The position numbers and the translations under genes are program-made. Under the pieces are notes generated by a model. The model did not search any database, was not told the DNA's origin, and saw only the letters and a program-made list of their open reading frames with translations. DNA of 38,062 nucleotides from the NCBI GenBank assembly GCA_018816445.1, contig JAHIVO010000010.1, positions 1 to 38,062 on the forward strand, given 5' to 3'. Origin of the DNA: Patescibacteria group bacterium. GTDB taxonomy: Bacteria; Patescibacteriota; Patescibacteriia; UBA10025; JAHIVO01. Below, piece by piece: positions 36,683 through 38,062 of the stretch. Each line of letters begins with the position of its first letter. Position 1 is the stretch's first letter.

Positions 36683-37147
36683 ATGGCTGAACAAAACACA
36701 TTTATTACCAGTGATGGATTAAATAAATTAAAGAATGAACTGGATAAGCTGAAAACAAAAAAACGCAAGGAAATTGCAGAAAGAATTCAAGAAGCAAAAG
36801 AACTAGGTGATCTTTCCGAAAACGCAGAATATGTTGAAGCAAAAAATGAACAGGCTTTTGTAGAAGGGAGAATTCAGGAAATTGATTCACTGATTAAGCA
36901 TGCAACTATCATAAAACAGACAAAAACAGGGGATACCGTTGAAGTTGGCTCAAAAATTAAAATTAAAGATGATAATGACACTAAGGAATACTATATTGTA
37001 GGTTCTAACGAAGCTGACCCATCAAAGGGAAAAATTTCAAATGAATCTCCAATTGGTAAAGCTTTTCTTGGTAAAAAAATCGGAGATACTATAGAAATTG
37101 ACGTACCGCAGGGCAGTAAAAAATTTAAAATTATTGCCATTGCTTAG
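36683..37147 (+). CDS. greA: Transcription elongation factor GreA
   Basis: FITSDGLNKLKNELDKLKTKKRKEIAERIQEAKELGDLSENAEYVEAKNEQAFVEGRIQEID...ISNESPIGKAFLGKKIGD. Confidence 0.96.
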   Translation: MAEQNTFITSDGLNKLKNELDKLKTKKRKEIAERIQEAKELGDLSENAEYVEAKNEQAFVEGRIQEIDSLIKHATIIKQTKTGDTVEVGSKIKIKDDNDTKEYYIVGSNEADPSKGKISNESPIGKAFLGKKIGDTIEIDVPQGSKKFKIIAIA

Positions 37148-37250
37148 ATAAAATTAATCATTACTATAGCCTTACATATTTAGGAAATTTTGTAATTGCA
37201 ATATTGACAGTTTTTTGTTATTATTAATCAATAAATAAGGATATTATTAC

Positions 37251-38062
37251 ATGTCCCGTTTTGAGGAAGAATATAATATTAGGCTAAAAAAACTAAACAA
37301 GGCGCAGAAAAAAGGCATAAATCCCTATCCTGCGCGAGTCAACCGTAGCCATGAGATTAAAAATGTGCTGCATGATTTTAAGGCGCTAGTTAAAACAAAT
37401 ATTGAAATAAGTATCGTTGGTCGCACAAAATCCATTCGTTTACATGGCGGTTCGTGCTTTGCTAACATTGTGGACGGTACAGAACAAATACAAATATTTG
37501 TTAAAAAAGATAAGATCGGTCAGGAAAATTATAATAATTTCAAAGAATTGGTTGACATTGGAGATTTTATTCAAATTAAGGGGACCGCATTTAAAACTAA
37601 AAAAGGCGAGTCAACAATATTGGTTGACGACTTTAGACTTATTTCAAAATCTTTAATGCCATTACCTGAAAAATGGCATGGATTATCAGATGTAGAAATA
37701 CGCTATCGCAAAAGATACTTAGATCTGATTTCAAACGACCAAGTAAAAAACATATTTAAAAAACGAGCTTTAATAATAAAGAATATCAGGGATTTCTTAG
37801 ATGCAAATAACTTTTTGGAAGTTGAAACTCCTGTATTACAATCTATTCCGGGCGGGGCCAATGCTAAACCATTTGTTACTCACCATAATGCATTAAATAT
37901 TAATTTGTTTTTACGGATCGCACCTGAATTATATTTAAAACAATTAATTACAGGCGGCTTTGAAAAGGTTTATGAAATTGCACGGTGTTTCAGGAATGAA
38001 GGCATAGATAAAAATCATAATCCTGAATTTACTCAAGTTGAATTTTATGCAGCTTACTGGGA
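37251..38062 (+). CDS. lysS: Lysyl-tRNA synthetase (class II), 3'-truncated by the window edge
   Basis: Open frame from ATG 37251 to the window end, not in the supplied track: [30 protein letters not shown]...[21 protein letters not shown]...[21 protein letters not shown]...[31 protein letters not shown]. Confidence 0.95.
   Translation, partial: MSRFEEEYNIRLKKLNKAQKKGINPYPARVNRSHEIKNVLHDFKALVKTNIEISIVGRTKSIRLHGGSCFANIVDGTEQIQIFVKKDKIGQENYNNFKELVDIGDFIQIKGTAFKTKKGESTILVDDFRLISKSLMPLPEKWHGLSDVEIRYRKRYLDLISNDQVKNIFKKRALIIKNIRDFLDANNFLEVETPVLQSIPGGANAKPFVTHHNALNINLFLRIAPELYLKQLITGGFEKVYEIARCFRNEGIDKNHNPEFTQVEFYAAYW

Noticed and set aside
202-37147. UGA recoding to glycine or tryptophan
   Set aside because: Four genes end at TGA exactly at ATGA overlaps with clear downstream genes, so TGA acts as a stop here.
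37204-37250. TTGACA upstream of lysS as a promoter
   Set aside because: A good -35 match, but no convincing -10 at 16-18 nt spacing.
3984-37656. Short + strand alternative-frame ORFs (3984-4190, 27240-27422, 28196-28411, 35191-35385, 37417-37656)
   Set aside because: They overlap real genes in another frame with low-complexity translations; 37417-37656 lies within lysS.
1-38062. tRNA, rRNA, CRISPR array or transposase
   Set aside because: Intergenic gaps were read; none shows a cloverleaf, rRNA-like sequence, regularly spaced repeats or transposase motifs. Short or degenerate cases could be missed by eye.

Overview
This 38 kb, AT-rich window looks like a bacterial chromosome fragment from a reduced-genome lineage, most consistent with Patescibacteria/CPR. 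That assignment is inferred from protein style and gene order only. I read 39 complete CDS plus a 3'-truncated lysS, and every supported gene is on the + strand. From left to right: (1) a sigma-region-4/winged-helix regulator; (2) a membrane protein paired with a VirD4/HerA-like ATPase; (3) an apparent operon of three LiaI/LiaF-like (DUF5668-type) membrane proteins, a dual-specificity phosphatase and an OLD-like ATPase-TOPRIM protein; (4) mnmA and a short alaS; (5) an alpha-type ribosomal operon infA-rpmJ-rpsM-rpsK-rpsD-rpoA-rplQ-rplM-rpsI; (6) an exopolysaccharide cluster (flippase, glycosyltransferases, methyltransferase, O-antigen-ligase-like protein, DUF4012 protein, an mreB paralog); (7) holB, an Asp-box propeller lipoprotein, frr, rseP and a short proS; (8) mreB-mreC-mreD-PBP2, then greA and lysS. 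The observations I rate highest are: an RpoA that appears to lack the alphaCTD and ends in an AT-hook-like motif (KKKRGRPKK); a long infA leader with a terminator-like hairpin and competing pairings; the LiaF/phosphatase/OLD cassette; promoters whose -10 boxes sit exactly where they would give leaderless mRNAs; and TGA stops occurring only in ATGA overlaps. No tRNA, rRNA, CRISPR array or transposase was recognised.
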